DNA of 43,292 nt, taken from positions 1 to 43,292 of the forward strand of contig JADCFX010000063.1 in NCBI GenBank assembly GCA_020249285.1, read 5' to 3'. Shown here in pieces: positions 16,645 through 25,737 of this stretch. The stretch comes from Roseomonas sp. (GTDB lineage: Bacteria; Pseudomonadota; Alphaproteobacteria; Acetobacterales; Acetobacteraceae). Within the stretch, counting starts at the first letter, position 1. Each line of letters starts with the position of its first letter. The translations under genes and the position numbers were made by a program. The notes beneath the pieces are model-generated. The model was not told the origin of the DNA, did no database searches, and saw only the letters and a program-made list of their open reading frames with translations.

Positions 16645-17847
16645 ATGTCTGAGACGACGAGCGATCCGCGCTATAAGCGGCGCCCGCCCAAACGTCCGCT
16701 CCGGCTATCCTGGTCGGATGAACGGGTGCGCGGCATTTTCTGGCAGATCGTGGTCGTCGCTGCTGTCGGGGGTGTGATTTATTGGCTCTACAGCAATACC
16801 TCCCACAATCTGGCGGTTCGGCGCATTGCGACCGGCTTCGGCTTTCTGGACCGTGAGGCCGGGCTGCCGATTGCCGAAAGCCTGATCCCCTATGATCCCA
16901 CCAATACCTATGCGCGCGCGTTGCTGGTGGGTGTGCTGAATACGCTAAAGGTCGCGGTGGTGGGGGTGGTGCTGGCGACGATCCTGGGCACCGCGATTGG
17001 CATTGCACGGCTTTCGAAGAATTTCCTGCTGTCGCGCATTGCCGGCGCCTATATCGAAATCATTCGCGACCTGCCGCTGCTGCTGCAATTGCTGTTCTGG
17101 TATACAATTTTGCAAGGCCTGCCCGGGCCGCGCCAGGCGCTGAAGCCGATGGAAGGCGTGGTGCTGTCCAATCGCGGGTTGAAGCTGCCGGCGCTGATTT
17201 GGGAAAATCCGCATACGGCGGCGCTTGTCGCGTTTCTGTTGGGTATTGTCGGCACTTGGCTCTACGGGCGCATGGCGCGTGCGAAGCAGATGGCGGATGG
17301 CCAGCCGCGCAAGGTTTGGCCCGTGGCGCTTGGGCTGATGCTCGCTTTGCCTGTGGCGGTCTGGTGGGGCCTGGGTGCGCCGTGGGAAATTGAATACCCC
17401 GTGCTGCGCGGCTTCAATTTTCGCGGCGGGCTGAATATCAGCCCGGAATATTTCGCGCTGCTGATCGGGCTTGTGACCTATACGGCGGGCTTCATTGCGG
17501 AAGTGGTGCGCGCCGGCATCATGTCGGTCAATCATGGGCAATGGGAAGCGGCGCAGGCGCTGGGGTTGAAACATGGCTCGGTGCTGCGGCTCATTGTCAT
17601 GCCGCAGGCTTTGCGCGTCATCATCCCGCCCATGACGTCGAATTACCTGAATCTGACGAAGAATTCCTCTCTCGCGGTTGCGATTGGCTATCAAGATATT
17701 GTCTCCATCGCCAATACCACGCTCAATCAGACAGGGCAGGCGATTGAAGGCATTGCCATCATCATGGCGGTTTATCTGACGATCAGCCTTTCGATCAGCC
17801 TATTCATGAATTGGTACAATGCGCGCATCGCGCTGGTTGAACGATAA
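16645..17847 (+). CDS. aapQ: General L-amino acid ABC transporter permease AapQ
   Basis: This 400-residue inner-membrane permease belongs to the HisM/GlnP family. Transmembrane segments include QIVVVAAVGGVIYWLY near residue 33 and LLVGVLNTLKVAVVGVVLATILG near residue 95. A large insertion (about residues 150-265) between the early helices and the EAA-type loop GQWEAAQALGLKHGSVLRLI is characteristic of AapQ/BztB. The EAA loop contacts the ATPase AapP. The ATG at 16645 has AGAGG six bases upstream. It is the first gene of aapQMP, with 11 bp to aapM. Unusually, no aapJ binding-protein gene precedes it. Confidence 0.92.
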   Translation: MSETTSDPRYKRRPPKRPLRLSWSDERVRGIFWQIVVVAAVGGVIYWLYSNTSHNLAVRRIATGFGFLDREAGLPIAESLIPYDPTNTYARALLVGVLNTLKVAVVGVVLATILGTAIGIARLSKNFLLSRIAGAYIEIIRDLPLLLQLLFWYTILQGLPGPRQALKPMEGVVLSNRGLKLPALIWENPHTAALVAFLLGIVGTWLYGRMARAKQMADGQPRKVWPVALGLMLALPVAVWWGLGAPWEIEYPVLRGFNFRGGLNISPEYFALLIGLVTYTAGFIAEVVRAGIMSVNHGQWEAAQALGLKHGSVLRLIVMPQALRVIIPPMTSNYLNLTKNSSLAVAIGYQDIVSIANTTLNQTGQAIEGIAIIMAVYLTISLSISLFMNWYNARIALVER

Positions 17848-17858
17848 GGAGGCCAGCC

Positions 17859-18980
17859 ATGAGCGATACAGCCATTCCCGCTGGCCCGCGCAAGCCGCCG
17901 ATCACGGCGGTGGGGCCGATTGCCTGGGCCAGGACCAATCTGTTTTCGGGCTGGCTTTCAACAGCGGTGACGCTGGCCATGGGCTATCTGCTCATCAGGC
18001 TCACGCTTTCCTTTGTTGACTGGGCCTTTTTGAATGCCATCTGGACGGTGCCGTCCAATGCGCAGGGGCCGCAGACGCAGGCCTGCCGTGATTTACAGGG
18101 TTCTGGCGCCTGCTGGGCGGTGATTGGCGAAAAGCACCGCTTCATGCTGTTTGGCACCTATCCCTATGAAGAGCATTGGCGCCCGGCCTTGGCCTGTGTG
18201 TTGTTTGTGTTGCTCTACATCATTTCCGCCATGCGGCGCTTCTGGCGCTGGGAATTGGCGCTAATCTGGGTTGGGATGCTGACCGCGATCGGCATTCTGA
18301 TGTGGGGCGGCGTGTTTGGCCTTTCCTATGTGCCGCAGGAACGCTGGGGTGGTTTACCCATTACGCTGATCCTGGCGACCTTTGGGCTGGCCTTTGCCTT
18401 TCCGCTTTCCATCCTGGTGGCGCTTGGCCGGCGATCTTCGCTGCCGGCGATCAAGGTGCTTTGCGTGCTTTACGTGGAATTGATCCGCGGCGTGCCGCTG
18501 ATCAGCCTGCTGTTTATGGCGAGTGTCATGTTCCCCCTGTTTCTGCCGGAGGGGATGAATATCGATAAGCTTCTTCGCGCACAGATCGCCATTATCCTGT
18601 TCGCCGGTGCCTATCTGGCCGAGGTTGTGCGCGGCGGGCTGCAAGCCTTGCCAAAGGGCCAATATGAAGCGGCCGATGCCATGGGCCTGTCCTTTTGGCA
18701 AAAGACCGGGCTGATCATCATGCCCCAGGCCCTGCGCATGGTGATCCCGCCCTTGGTGAATACCTTCATCGGCTTTTTCAAGGATACGTCGCTGGTGCTG
18801 ATCATCGGCATTTTCGACCTGCTAACCGCCGGCAAGACCGCGATTGTGGAGCCTGCCTGGCAGGGCTTCGGCGTTGAGGTCTATGTCTTTATCGGCAGTA
18901 TCTATCTGGTTTTCTGCTACGCCATGTCCAAATACAGCCGCGGTTTGGAGGCGGAGTTGAACCGCCATCGCCACCGCTGA
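17859..18980 (+). CDS. aapM: General L-amino acid ABC transporter permease AapM
   Basis: This 373-residue permease is the partner of AapQ (AapM/BztC type). A first hydrophobic segment near residue 35 is followed by a periplasmic stretch containing cysteines (QACRDLQGSGACWAVIGEKH). More helices follow, then the C-terminal permease domain with LIRGVPLISLLFMASVMFPL and the EAA loop GQYEAADAMGLSFWQKTGLI. Together with AapQ and AapP it should import a broad range of L-amino acids. The start ATG has AAGGAGG a few bases upstream and follows aapQ by 11 bp. Confidence 0.92.
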   Translation: MSDTAIPAGPRKPPITAVGPIAWARTNLFSGWLSTAVTLAMGYLLIRLTLSFVDWAFLNAIWTVPSNAQGPQTQACRDLQGSGACWAVIGEKHRFMLFGTYPYEEHWRPALACVLFVLLYIISAMRRFWRWELALIWVGMLTAIGILMWGGVFGLSYVPQERWGGLPITLILATFGLAFAFPLSILVALGRRSSLPAIKVLCVLYVELIRGVPLISLLFMASVMFPLFLPEGMNIDKLLRAQIAIILFAGAYLAEVVRGGLQALPKGQYEAADAMGLSFWQKTGLIIMPQALRMVIPPLVNTFIGFFKDTSLVLIIGIFDLLTAGKTAIVEPAWQGFGVEVYVFIGSIYLVFCYAMSKYSRGLEAELNRHRHR

Positions 18981-18998
18981 AGCACCGGGGAGATTATC

Positions 18999-19790
18999 AT
19001 GAGCGCTTCCGCTGATCTTGCCTATATCGCTTCCGCCGCCAAGGCCGATGCGCCCCCCGCCATTGAATTGGCCGGTGTCAATAAATGGTTCGGCGCGCTG
19101 CATGTGCTGCGCGATGTGAACCTTGCCGTCGCCCCTGGCGAACGCGTGGTGGTCTGCGGCCCATCGGGTTCGGGCAAATCCACCATGATCCGCTGCATCA
19201 ACCGCCTGGAAGTGCACCAGGAAGGTCGTATCGCGGTGGAAGGGATCGAACTGACTGATGATGTGCGCGCTTTGGATGCGATCCGCCGCGAAGTTGGCAT
19301 GGTGTTTCAATCCTTCAATCTTTTCCCGCATCTGACGGTTTTGGAAAACTGCACCCTGGCGCCCATTTGGGTGCGCCGGATGCCGAAAAAGGACGCCGAA
19401 GAACTGGCGATGGAACTGCTCGCGCGGGTGAAAATCCCGGAGCAAGCCAAGAAATATCCGGGCCAGCTTTCCGGCGGGCAGCAGCAGCGCGTGGCGATTG
19501 CGCGCGCCCTTTGCATGCGCCCCAAGATCATGCTGTTTGACGAACCTACCTCAGCGCTCGATCCCGAAATGATCAAGGAAGTGCTGGATGTGATGGTGGA
19601 ATTGGCCGGCACAGGCATGACCATGATGGTCGTGACCCATGAAATGGGCTTTGCCCGCCAGGTGGCGGACCGCGTGGTGTTTATGGATCAGGGCGAGGTT
19701 GTGGAAGTCGGCACCCCCGATCAGGTCTTCAATGCACCAAAGACCGATCGGCTCAAGCTGTTTTTGAGCCAGATCCTGCGCGGGCATTGA
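18999..19790 (+). CDS. aapP: Amino acid ABC transporter ATP-binding protein AapP
   Basis: This 263-residue ATPase energises the AapQM permeases. It has Walker [10 protein letters not shown] at residues 54-62, the Q-loop [16 protein letters not shown], the signature LSGGQQQR, Walker [14 protein letters not shown] and the H-loop [20 protein letters not shown], the last typical of polar amino acid transporters. The N-terminal extension of about 20 residues is usual for AapP. GGGGAG lies seven bases before the ATG. The stop codon is in the loop of a strong hairpin that ends the operon. Confidence 0.95.
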   Translation: MSASADLAYIASAAKADAPPAIELAGVNKWFGALHVLRDVNLAVAPGERVVVCGPSGSGKSTMIRCINRLEVHQEGRIAVEGIELTDDVRALDAIRREVGMVFQSFNLFPHLTVLENCTLAPIWVRRMPKKDAEELAMELLARVKIPEQAKKYPGQLSGGQQQRVAIARALCMRPKIMLFDEPTSALDPEMIKEVLDVMVELAGTGMTMMVVTHEMGFARQVADRVVFMDQGEVVEVGTPDQVFNAPKTDRLKLFLSQILRGH

Positions 19791-19798
19791 ATGCCCGC
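19780..19798 (+). terminator. Hairpin at the end of aapP
   Basis: Nine bases on each side of G19789 are perfect complements (19780-19788 and 19790-19798). This gives a practical 7-bp stem GCGGGCA/TGCCCGC with a 5-base loop that contains the aapP TGA stop. A tandem 9-bp repeat ATGCGGGGC (19800-19817) follows. There is no T-run. Confidence 0.5.
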
Positions 19799-19886
19799 CA
19801 TGCGGGGCATGCGGGGCAAATGCCTTGCAATCCTAGGCTGACAGGGCAAATTGCGCGGCAATGACACCGAGGAAGGCAAGAACGCC

Positions 19887-21770
19887 ATGAGCAATCCCGC
19901 CGCTACCGAGCGTGGCGCCCCTTCGCTTGTCCTGATTCTCGCGGTTTTGGGCGTGGTCTACGGCGATATCGGCACCTCACCACTTTACGCCATGCGCGCG
20001 GCGGTCAGCCATTTTGAGGATGGCGGGGTGGAGGCTTGGGAGATCCTTGGTCTTTTGAGCCTGATCATTTGGTCGCTGATCCTGACGGTGACGGTCAAGT
20101 ATGTCGTTTTCATCCTGCGCGCCGATAACCGAGGCGAGGGCGGCATTCTGGCGCTGATGGCCCTTGCGCAGCGCAGCGTGGAAAACGCGCGGCTGCGCTG
20201 GGCCTTGGCACTGATTGGCATCGCCGGGGCTTGCCTGTTTTTCGGCGATGGCATCATCACGCCAGCGATTTCGGTGCTTTCGGCGGTGGAAGGCTTGAAG
20301 GTGGTTTCGCCGCATTTGGAAAAGGCGGTGCTGCCCATTTCAGTTGTGATCCTGGTGGCGCTGTTTCTGGTGCAATATCGCGGCACAGCGAAAATGGGTG
20401 CAATCTTCGGCCCCATCTGTGCGGCCTGGTTTTTGGTACTGGGGCTGCTTGGCCTTTGGGAAGTGCTGCACAACCCAGGCGTGCTGGCTGCCATTTCGCC
20501 ACATTGGGCGATTACCTTCTGCCTGCATTACAGGCTGATGGCCTTCATCGCCTTTGGTTCTGTGGTGCTGGCGGTGACAGGGGCTGAAGCGCTTTACGCC
20601 GATATGGGGCATTTCGGGCGCCGACCCATTCGCTGGGCTTGGCTTGTGATTGTGCTGCCGGCGCTGGTGCTGAATTATCTTGGCCAGGGCGCACTTTTGC
20701 TGCGTGACCCCGCATCGCTCGAAAATCCGTTCTTTCTGCTGGCGCCGGAATGGTTCCGCCTGCCTTTGGTATTCCTGGCAACCGCCGCCACCATCATTGC
20801 AAGCCAGGCGATGATTTCCGGCGCCTATACCATTGCGCGGCAATGCGTGCAGCTTGGCTTCATGCCGCGCCTGGTGGTGCGCCATACCAGCGATACGGAA
20901 GAAGGCCAGATATACATGCCGCAGGTGAATATCGCCCTGTTGATCGGCGTGCTGATTCTGGTGGTGACGTTCCGCGATTCCGAACGTTTGGCGGCAGCCT
21001 ATGGCATTGCGGTAACGGGCACGTTTGTTTGCACAACCTGCCTTGCCATGGTGGTGTTCCGGCGCAAATTCGGCTGGCCGCTGCTTGCTGTGCTTGGCGT
21101 TTTCCTGCCGCTGCTGGCGCTTGATTTAGCGTTCTTCCTTTCCAACGTGCTGAAAATTCCCGAAGGCGGCTATGTGCCGCTGGTCCTCGGCGTTGTGCTG
21201 TTCGTCATGATGCTTACCTGGCATCGCGGGCGGGAATTGCTGTTTGCGCGCATCCGTCAGGATGGCTTGCCGCTTAAGTCCTTCATCGCGCGCCTGCCGC
21301 AATCGCGCACCGTGCGCGTGCCCGGCACCGCGGTATTCATGACCAGCCAGGCGGAATTTCTGCCAGGCGCACTGCTGCATAACCTGAAGCACAACAAGGT
21401 TTTGCATGAACGCGTGTTGTTCGTGACGGTGGCGAATGAGGATGTGCCGCAGGTAGGTGCCGATCGGCGTCGCGCGGTTGAGGAATTGGCGCCAAACATC
21501 TACCGTATCGCGCTCCGCTACGGTTTCCAGGAAAGCCCCAATATCCCGCGTGAACTTGAAGCACTGGCGGAATTGGGCATTCCTTATGAGCCCATGCAGA
21601 CCTCCTATTTCCTGGGGCGGGAGACGGTGGTGGCGGCGGCGGTGCCGAAAATGTCGCGCTGGCGGCAATGGCTTTTTGTGGTGCTCAGCCGCAATTCACT
21701 GCCGGCGACCGAATTCTTCCGTATCCCCTCAGATCGCGTGGTAGAGTTGGGCGTGAAGGTAGCGATCTGA
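19887..21770 (+). CDS. kup: Low-affinity potassium transport system protein Kup
   Basis: This 627-residue membrane protein is a KUP/HAK/KT-family proton-coupled potassium importer. The N-terminal signature [16 protein letters not shown] (from about residue 22) and [17 protein letters not shown] are diagnostic, and about twelve transmembrane segments follow. The cytoplasmic C-terminal domain from about residue 470 ([36 protein letters not shown]) is complete. I start at the ATG at 19887, which has GAGGAAGG upstream; a TTG at 19851 in the same frame is less likely. It is separated from aapP by a hairpin. Confidence 0.96.
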   Translation: MSNPAATERGAPSLVLILAVLGVVYGDIGTSPLYAMRAAVSHFEDGGVEAWEILGLLSLIIWSLILTVTVKYVVFILRADNRGEGGILALMALAQRSVENARLRWALALIGIAGACLFFGDGIITPAISVLSAVEGLKVVSPHLEKAVLPISVVILVALFLVQYRGTAKMGAIFGPICAAWFLVLGLLGLWEVLHNPGVLAAISPHWAITFCLHYRLMAFIAFGSVVLAVTGAEALYADMGHFGRRPIRWAWLVIVLPALVLNYLGQGALLLRDPASLENPFFLLAPEWFRLPLVFLATAATIIASQAMISGAYTIARQCVQLGFMPRLVVRHTSDTEEGQIYMPQVNIALLIGVLILVVTFRDSERLAAAYGIAVTGTFVCTTCLAMVVFRRKFGWPLLAVLGVFLPLLALDLAFFLSNVLKIPEGGYVPLVLGVVLFVMMLTWHRGRELLFARIRQDGLPLKSFIARLPQSRTVRVPGTAVFMTSQAEFLPGALLHNLKHNKVLHERVLFVTVANEDVPQVGADRRRAVEELAPNIYRIALRYGFQESPNIPRELEALAELGIPYEPMQTSYFLGRETVVAAAVPKMSRWRQWLFVVLSRNSLPATEFFRIPSDRVVELGVKVAI

Positions 21771-21803
21771 CCTGGTCGCTTTGCCCTGGTTGAGGAGATG
21801 CGC

Positions 21804-22181
21804 ATGGAGCGGATGCTGGTGACACTCTCCCTCGCGGCGGGGCCGGGCTTCCCCACGGGCTGCGTGGATCATCGCTATGAGATCGAATTGGCGCTGGATG
21901 CGGCGGGGCACCCCGATCCGCTAGCCTGGGCCGAGGACCCCGCACCCTGGCGCGCGCGCCACTACCGCCCAGATGCGCCGCCTGAGCAGGGCGATGTGCA
22001 ATATGATGGCGATAATGGCTGGTTTATCCGCTTTTCCGGTAGTCTAGCCGAGCGCTTTGACGCGCCGGAGGCGCATTTCGATCCCGGCACCAGCCCGATC
22101 CGGCCTGGGGAATATGTGACCATCACGGAAGTGGATGGTGGGGTGTATGATTACAGGATTGTTGGGGTGGGGACCTTGTGA
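21804..22181 (+). CDS. Hypothetical protein of 125 residues
   Basis: I do not recognise this family. The product is small, acidic, rich in aromatic residues and proline, and likely soluble, with no signal peptide or membrane segment. The segment DVQYDGDNGWFIRFSG and the ending TITEVDGGVYDYRIVGVG look like beta strands. The single cysteine is in PTGCVDHRYEIE. The ATG at 21804 has GAGGAG six bases upstream, a better fit than the ATG at 21798. Codon use resembles its neighbours. It lies 33 bp after kup on the same strand and may be co-transcribed with it. Confidence 0.65.
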   Translation: MERMLVTLSLAAGPGFPTGCVDHRYEIELALDAAGHPDPLAWAEDPAPWRARHYRPDAPPEQGDVQYDGDNGWFIRFSGSLAERFDAPEAHFDPGTSPIRPGEYVTITEVDGGVYDYRIVGVGTL

Positions 22182-22185
22182 GGGT

Positions 22186-22261
<76 letters not shown>

Positions 22262-22277
22262 CCGGGGAAGAGGCGCG

Positions 22278-22306
22278 GTATTAGCGCCCAAGGGTTGGTT
22301 CGGCAA
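22278..22306 (-). promoter_or_regulatory. Promoter of tRNA-Ala
   Basis: Read on the minus strand, TTGCCG (22306-22301) is followed by a 17-bp spacer and TAATAC (22283-22278). This is a good sigma-70-type pair that would start transcription about 10 bases before the mature tRNA 5' end. Confidence 0.65.
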
Positions 22307-22482
22307 GGGGGCACTCAGTATCAATTACGCTTAAGCGGGTGATTGTTCGGTCAGTCGCGCGGGGCCCGCCGCCTGACCTGGTGATCCCCAAATCAGCCTG
22401 CTTGCGCCCCCGTGAAGGTGGTGCTAAGTGCCCGCGCTTGTTCAAATCCACAGTTTCGCTTGAGTGAAAGAGACCCGGCGCC

Positions 22483-22683
22483 ATGGCCGTTCCGAAAAAG
22501 AAGACTTCGCCTTCCCGCCGCGGCATGCGTCGCAGCCATCATGCGCTTACCAGCTCTGCGCATCATGAATGCGCCAATTGCGGCGAATTGAAGCGCCCGC
22601 ATCATGTCTGCTCCCATTGCGGCTATTATGACGGCCGTGAAGTGGTGGCGGCAGATCGCCTGAAGCCGGCCGTCCGGCTCTGA
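22483..22683 (+). CDS. rpmF: 50S ribosomal protein L32
   Basis: This 66-residue ribosomal protein has the typical start [20 protein letters not shown] and a zinc-binding C4 arrangement, Cys30 and Cys33 with Cys43 and Cys46. Placement before plsX and fabH is the widespread rpmF-plsX-fabH order that links ribosome and fatty-acid synthesis. The 221 bp between the tRNA-Ala 5' end and this gene should include its promoter; the tRNA promoter is visible there on the other strand, but no clear pair was found for rpmF. Confidence 0.97.
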   Translation: MAVPKKKTSPSRRGMRRSHHALTSSAHHECANCGELKRPHHVCSHCGYYDGREVVAADRLKPAVRL

Positions 22684-22685
22684 TC

Positions 22686-22705
22686 CGGCGCACCCTAGGG
22701 CGCCG
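22686..22705 (+). promoter_or_regulatory. Intercistronic hairpin between rpmF and plsX
   Basis: CGGCGC (22686-22691) pairs with GCGCCG (22700-22705) around an 8-base loop, within the 33 bp between the two genes. It ends just at the GAGG that could serve as the plsX ribosome binding site. It may limit read-through or translation; this is inference. Confidence 0.4.
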
Positions 22706-22716
22706 AGGCACCCACA

Positions 22717-23766
22717 GTGGCTGATGCAGGGCCCGCTTTCTCCCTGGCGATTGATGCCATGGGCGGGGATGCGGCACCCGAAGTCGTACTCGATGGTCTG
22801 GAAATGGCCGCCGAGCGGCATCCGCAGGCGCGCTTCCTGCTGGTGGGGGATGAGGCGCGCGTGGGCGGTGCTTTGGCGCGGCGCAAGCGAGCTGCCAAGG
22901 TATGCAGCCTGCGGCACGCGCCTGAGGTGATTTCGGGCGACCTTAAGCCGACTGCTGCCTTGCGCATGCGCGGGTCTTCCATGCGCCTAGCCATTGATGC
23001 CGTGGCTGCAGGTGAGGCGGCGGGCATTGTTTCCGCCGGCAATACGGGGGCGCTGATGGCGCTCGCCAAAATTGTCATCAAGACCATGCCTGAAATTGAT
23101 CGCCCGGCGCTGGCGGCGATTGGCCCTTCCGCGCGCGGCGATGTGGTGCTGCTGGATCTTGGCGCCAATGTGCAATGCGATGCGCGCAATTTGGTGGAAT
23201 TCGCCATCATGGGCGATGCCTTCGCGCGCGTGGCATTGGGGCTGACCACGCCCAGTATCGGCTTGCTGAATGTCGGCAGTGAGGAATTGAAGGGCGATGA
23301 CCGCGTGCGCGCGGCAGCTGAGATTCTGCGCGATTCGCATGTCGGCACGCAGTTCCGCGGCTTCATCGAAGGCCATGATATTGCCGCCGGCACCGTAGAT
23401 GTTGTGGTGACGGATGGCTTTACCGGAAATGTTGCGCTGAAAACCGGCGAAGGTGCGCTGAAGCTGATGCGCGATTTGCTGCGCCAGGTCTTTACCAGCA
23501 GCGTGCCTGCCAGGCTTGGCTATTTGCTGGCGCGGCCAGCCCTTGATCGGCTCCGCGAATGGATGGACCCGCGCCGCTATAATGGCGCCATCCTGCTTGG
23601 GCTGAACGGCGTGGTGGTTAAATCCCATGGTGGGACGGATGCGCTTGGCTTCGCCCATGCCGTGGATGTGGCCATGGATATGGTAACGCATGGCTATAAT
23701 GATCGCATTCGGGATGGATTTGATCGGCTTGCGGGTCGCAACAGGCTGGCGCCTTCGCCATCTTGA
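22717..23766 (+). CDS. plsX: Phosphate acyltransferase PlsX
   Basis: This 349-residue protein converts acyl-ACP and phosphate into acyl-phosphate, the donor for PlsY in phospholipid synthesis. It shows the family signatures LAIDAMGGDAAPEVV near the start, VSAGNTGALMALAKI, LLDLGANVQCDARNLVEFA, NVGSEELKG and VTDGFTGNVALKTGEG. It is peripheral to the inner face of the membrane. The start is GTG. It lies 33 bp after rpmF and 14 bp before fabH, in the conserved order. Confidence 0.96.
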   Translation: MADAGPAFSLAIDAMGGDAAPEVVLDGLEMAAERHPQARFLLVGDEARVGGALARRKRAAKVCSLRHAPEVISGDLKPTAALRMRGSSMRLAIDAVAAGEAAGIVSAGNTGALMALAKIVIKTMPEIDRPALAAIGPSARGDVVLLDLGANVQCDARNLVEFAIMGDAFARVALGLTTPSIGLLNVGSEELKGDDRVRAAAEILRDSHVGTQFRGFIEGHDIAAGTVDVVVTDGFTGNVALKTGEGALKLMRDLLRQVFTSSVPARLGYLLARPALDRLREWMDPRRYNGAILLGLNGVVVKSHGGTDALGFAHAVDVAMDMVTHGYNDRIRDGFDRLAGRNRLAPSPS

Positions 23767-23780
23767 TGTAGCTTAGCGCC

Positions 23781-24761
23781 ATGGTCATGCGTGCTTTGAT
23801 CGCCGGTTGCGGCGGCTACCTTCCCCCTTTGCGGCTTTCCAATGATGAATTGGCGGCGCGTCACGGGCTTGAAACATCGGATGCGTGGATTCAGGAACGC
23901 ACGGGGATCAAGTTCCGCCATGTTGCCGCGCCTGACGAAGCCGCTTCTGATCTGGCCGCCGCCGCCGCGCGCGCTGCCTTGGCCGATGCTGGTGTGCCGG
24001 CGGCGCAAGTGGATGGCATTATCGTCGCCACTACCACGCCCGATTCCGGCTTTCCCGCGACCGCCGCGCGCGTGCAGGCCAAGATCGGCGCGGGCCTTGG
24101 CTTTGCTTTTGACATCACCGCGGCGTGTACCGGTTTCATCTATGGGCTTTCAGTCGCGGAAGCGATGATGCGCGCGGGCCATGCCCGCCACGTGCTGGTG
24201 ATCGGCGCTGAAGTTTATACCCGCATTCTGGATTGGACCGATCGCGGCACTTGTGTTCTGTTTGGCGACGGTGCCGGGGCCGTGCTGTTGAGCGCCAGTG
24301 AGGGCGCCGGCAGCAACAAGGATCGTGGCCTGCTTTCAACGCATTTGCACGCCGATGGCCGGCATGGGGATATACTGGCTGTTGAAGGTGGCGCTGGTTC
24401 CACCGGCGGCACTGGCGTGTTACGCATGGCCGGCAAGGAGGTGTTCCGCCACGCTGTCTCCAAATTGGCGGCGGTGGTGGATGAGGCGCTGGCGGCCAAT
24501 GGGTTGACGCATGCCGATATTGATTGGCTGGTGCCACATCAGGCGAATCTGCGTATCATTGAAGCGATGGGCAAGAAATTGAACCTGCAACCGGGGCGTG
24601 TGGTGGTGACGGTGGACCGCCATGCCAATACCTCGGCGGCTTCCATTCCACTCGCGCTAGCCGAGGCGCGCGGCGATGGCAGGATCAGGAATGGCGATCT
24701 GGTGGTGATGGAAGCCATTGGCGGCGGGCTAACCTGGGGGGCAGCCATTGCACGTTTCTGA
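23781..24761 (+). CDS. fabH: Beta-ketoacyl-ACP synthase III
   Basis: This 326-residue condensing enzyme starts fatty-acid elongation by joining acetyl-CoA and malonyl-ACP. The catalytic triad is clear: Cys116 in DITAACTGFIYGL, His253 in WLVPHQAN and Asn283 in DRHANTSAASIP. The N-terminal WIQERTGIKFRH is typical. The start may be the ATG at 23781 or the one at 23787; neither has a strong ribosome binding site. It follows plsX by 14 bp and precedes ihfA, which is a common alphaproteobacterial order. Confidence 0.95.
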   Translation: MVMRALIAGCGGYLPPLRLSNDELAARHGLETSDAWIQERTGIKFRHVAAPDEAASDLAAAAARAALADAGVPAAQVDGIIVATTTPDSGFPATAARVQAKIGAGLGFAFDITAACTGFIYGLSVAEAMMRAGHARHVLVIGAEVYTRILDWTDRGTCVLFGDGAGAVLLSASEGAGSNKDRGLLSTHLHADGRHGDILAVEGGAGSTGGTGVLRMAGKEVFRHAVSKLAAVVDEALAANGLTHADIDWLVPHQANLRIIEAMGKKLNLQPGRVVVTVDRHANTSAASIPLALAEARGDGRIRNGDLVVMEAIGGGLTWGAAIARF

Positions 24762-24841
24762 GAATTCATGAGGCAGGCGGTTGACGTTGCCGCAGGAAGC
24801 CGGTTTGCTGTATCTAACAGGGGTAAACTGGGACGGGGTCA

Positions 24842-25147
24842 ATGGAAACCATCACGCGGGCCAATCTGGCCGAGGCGATCTATGCGCAGGTGGGGCTTTC
24901 GCGCAATGAAAGTGCTGATCTTTTGGAATCGGTGCTGGAGCGTATTTCCGCCGTGCTGGAATCAGGTGAATCGGTGAAGATATCTTCCTTCGGCACTTTC
25001 CTGGTGCGCCAAAAGGGCCAGCGCATTGGCCGCAATCCGAAAACCGGCGTTGAAGTGCCGATCCTGCCGCGCAAGGTGCTTTCCTTTCGCCCTTCACAAG
25101 TGTTGAAGGCGCGCATCAATAATGAAGAAGTGGAAGACGAAGCATGA
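24842..25147 (+). CDS. ihfA: Integration host factor subunit alpha
   Basis: This 101-residue DNA-bending protein of the HU/IHF family has the signature [20 protein letters not shown], with the proline of the beta arm, and SFGTFLVRQ before it. With IHF-beta it bends specific sites in recombination, replication and transcription. It starts at the ATG at 24842 and overlaps the MerR-type gene by 4 bp (ATGA), so the two are translationally coupled. TTGACG (24781) and TATCTA (24811) lie upstream but are 24 bp apart, too far for one promoter; TTGCCG (24787) at 18 bp is a weak alternative. Confidence 0.95.
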   Translation: METITRANLAEAIYAQVGLSRNESADLLESVLERISAVLESGESVKISSFGTFLVRQKGQRIGRNPKTGVEVPILPRKVLSFRPSQVLKARINNEEVEDEA

Positions 25148-25563
25148 GCGATGCTGATGATGCGGATGACAAGGGACGCCCGCGCAAGGCGCCAACCGCG
25201 TTTCGCACCATCAGTGAAGTCGCCGATGATTTGAATATCCCTCAACATGTGTTGCGTTTTTGGGAAAGCAAATTCCCGCAATTGAAGCCGCTGAAGCGCG
25301 GCGGTGGCCGGCGTTATTACCGGCCCGAGGATATCGCCCTGCTGAAGCGCGTGGGCGATCTGCTCTATAATCAGGGCTATACCATCAAGGGTGTGCAGCG
25401 GCTGCTCCGCGATGGTACGGATGAAGGGCCAGGCCCCGTTGCGCTGGAATTGCCTTTGGGCGATCCGCCGCCTGTCACTGAGGCATCCGAAGCCGTGGCG
25501 CTTAAGGCGGCGCTGGCTGAGCTTGAGGATATTGCGCGCGCTTTGCACCGGTTGGCGGCTTAG
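25144..25563 (+). CDS. MerR family transcriptional regulator
   Basis: This 139-residue protein has a MerR-type winged helix-turn-helix in its first half: [28 protein letters not shown] (about residues 20-47), then [19 protein letters not shown]. The C-terminal part is short and lacks cysteines for metal sensing. The pairing ihfA-merR by a 4-bp ATGA overlap is common in alphaproteobacteria. No ligand is known for this subgroup, and the sequence shows none. Confidence 0.9.
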   Translation: MSDADDADDKGRPRKAPTAFRTISEVADDLNIPQHVLRFWESKFPQLKPLKRGGGRRYYRPEDIALLKRVGDLLYNQGYTIKGVQRLLRDGTDEGPGPVALELPLGDPPPVTEASEAVALKAALAELEDIARALHRLAA

Positions 25564-25632
25564 CGTTTGTTTTCTGGATCCCTATCCCAAGGGGTGGCAA
25601 GCCAGGATGTTGGGTGCTAATCAGCTATTAGT

Positions 25633-25709
25633 CGGAGCGTAGCGCAGCCTGGTAGCGCATCAGTCTGGGGGACTGGGGGTCGTGGGTTCGAATCCCGCCG
25701 CTCCGACCA
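25633..25709 (+). tRNA. tRNA-Pro (anticodon GGG)
   Basis: The 77-base sequence begins CGGAGCG, pairs with CGCTCCG before A-CCA, has the D-arm TAGCGCAGCCTGGTAGCGCA, an anticodon arm TCAGT/ACTGG around CTGGGGG with anticodon GGG, and the T-arm TCGTGGGTTCGAATCCCGC. CCA is encoded at 25707-25709. A weak promoter candidate, TGGCAA (25595) with TAATCA (25618) at 17 bp, lies just upstream. Confidence 0.96.
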
Positions 25710-25737
25710 TTTCTGAAAAATCGAAGCTGCTTTTCTA

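Noticed and set aside
16421..16645. A 74-codon open frame before aapQ that could have been a missing small gene
   Set aside because: No ribosome binding site, no family resemblance, and it runs into the aapQ start; the composition looks non-coding.
24781..24816. TTGACG and TATCTA as an ihfA promoter
   Set aside because: The spacing is 24 bp, too long for a sigma-70 promoter; the alternative TTGCCG is too weak to list.
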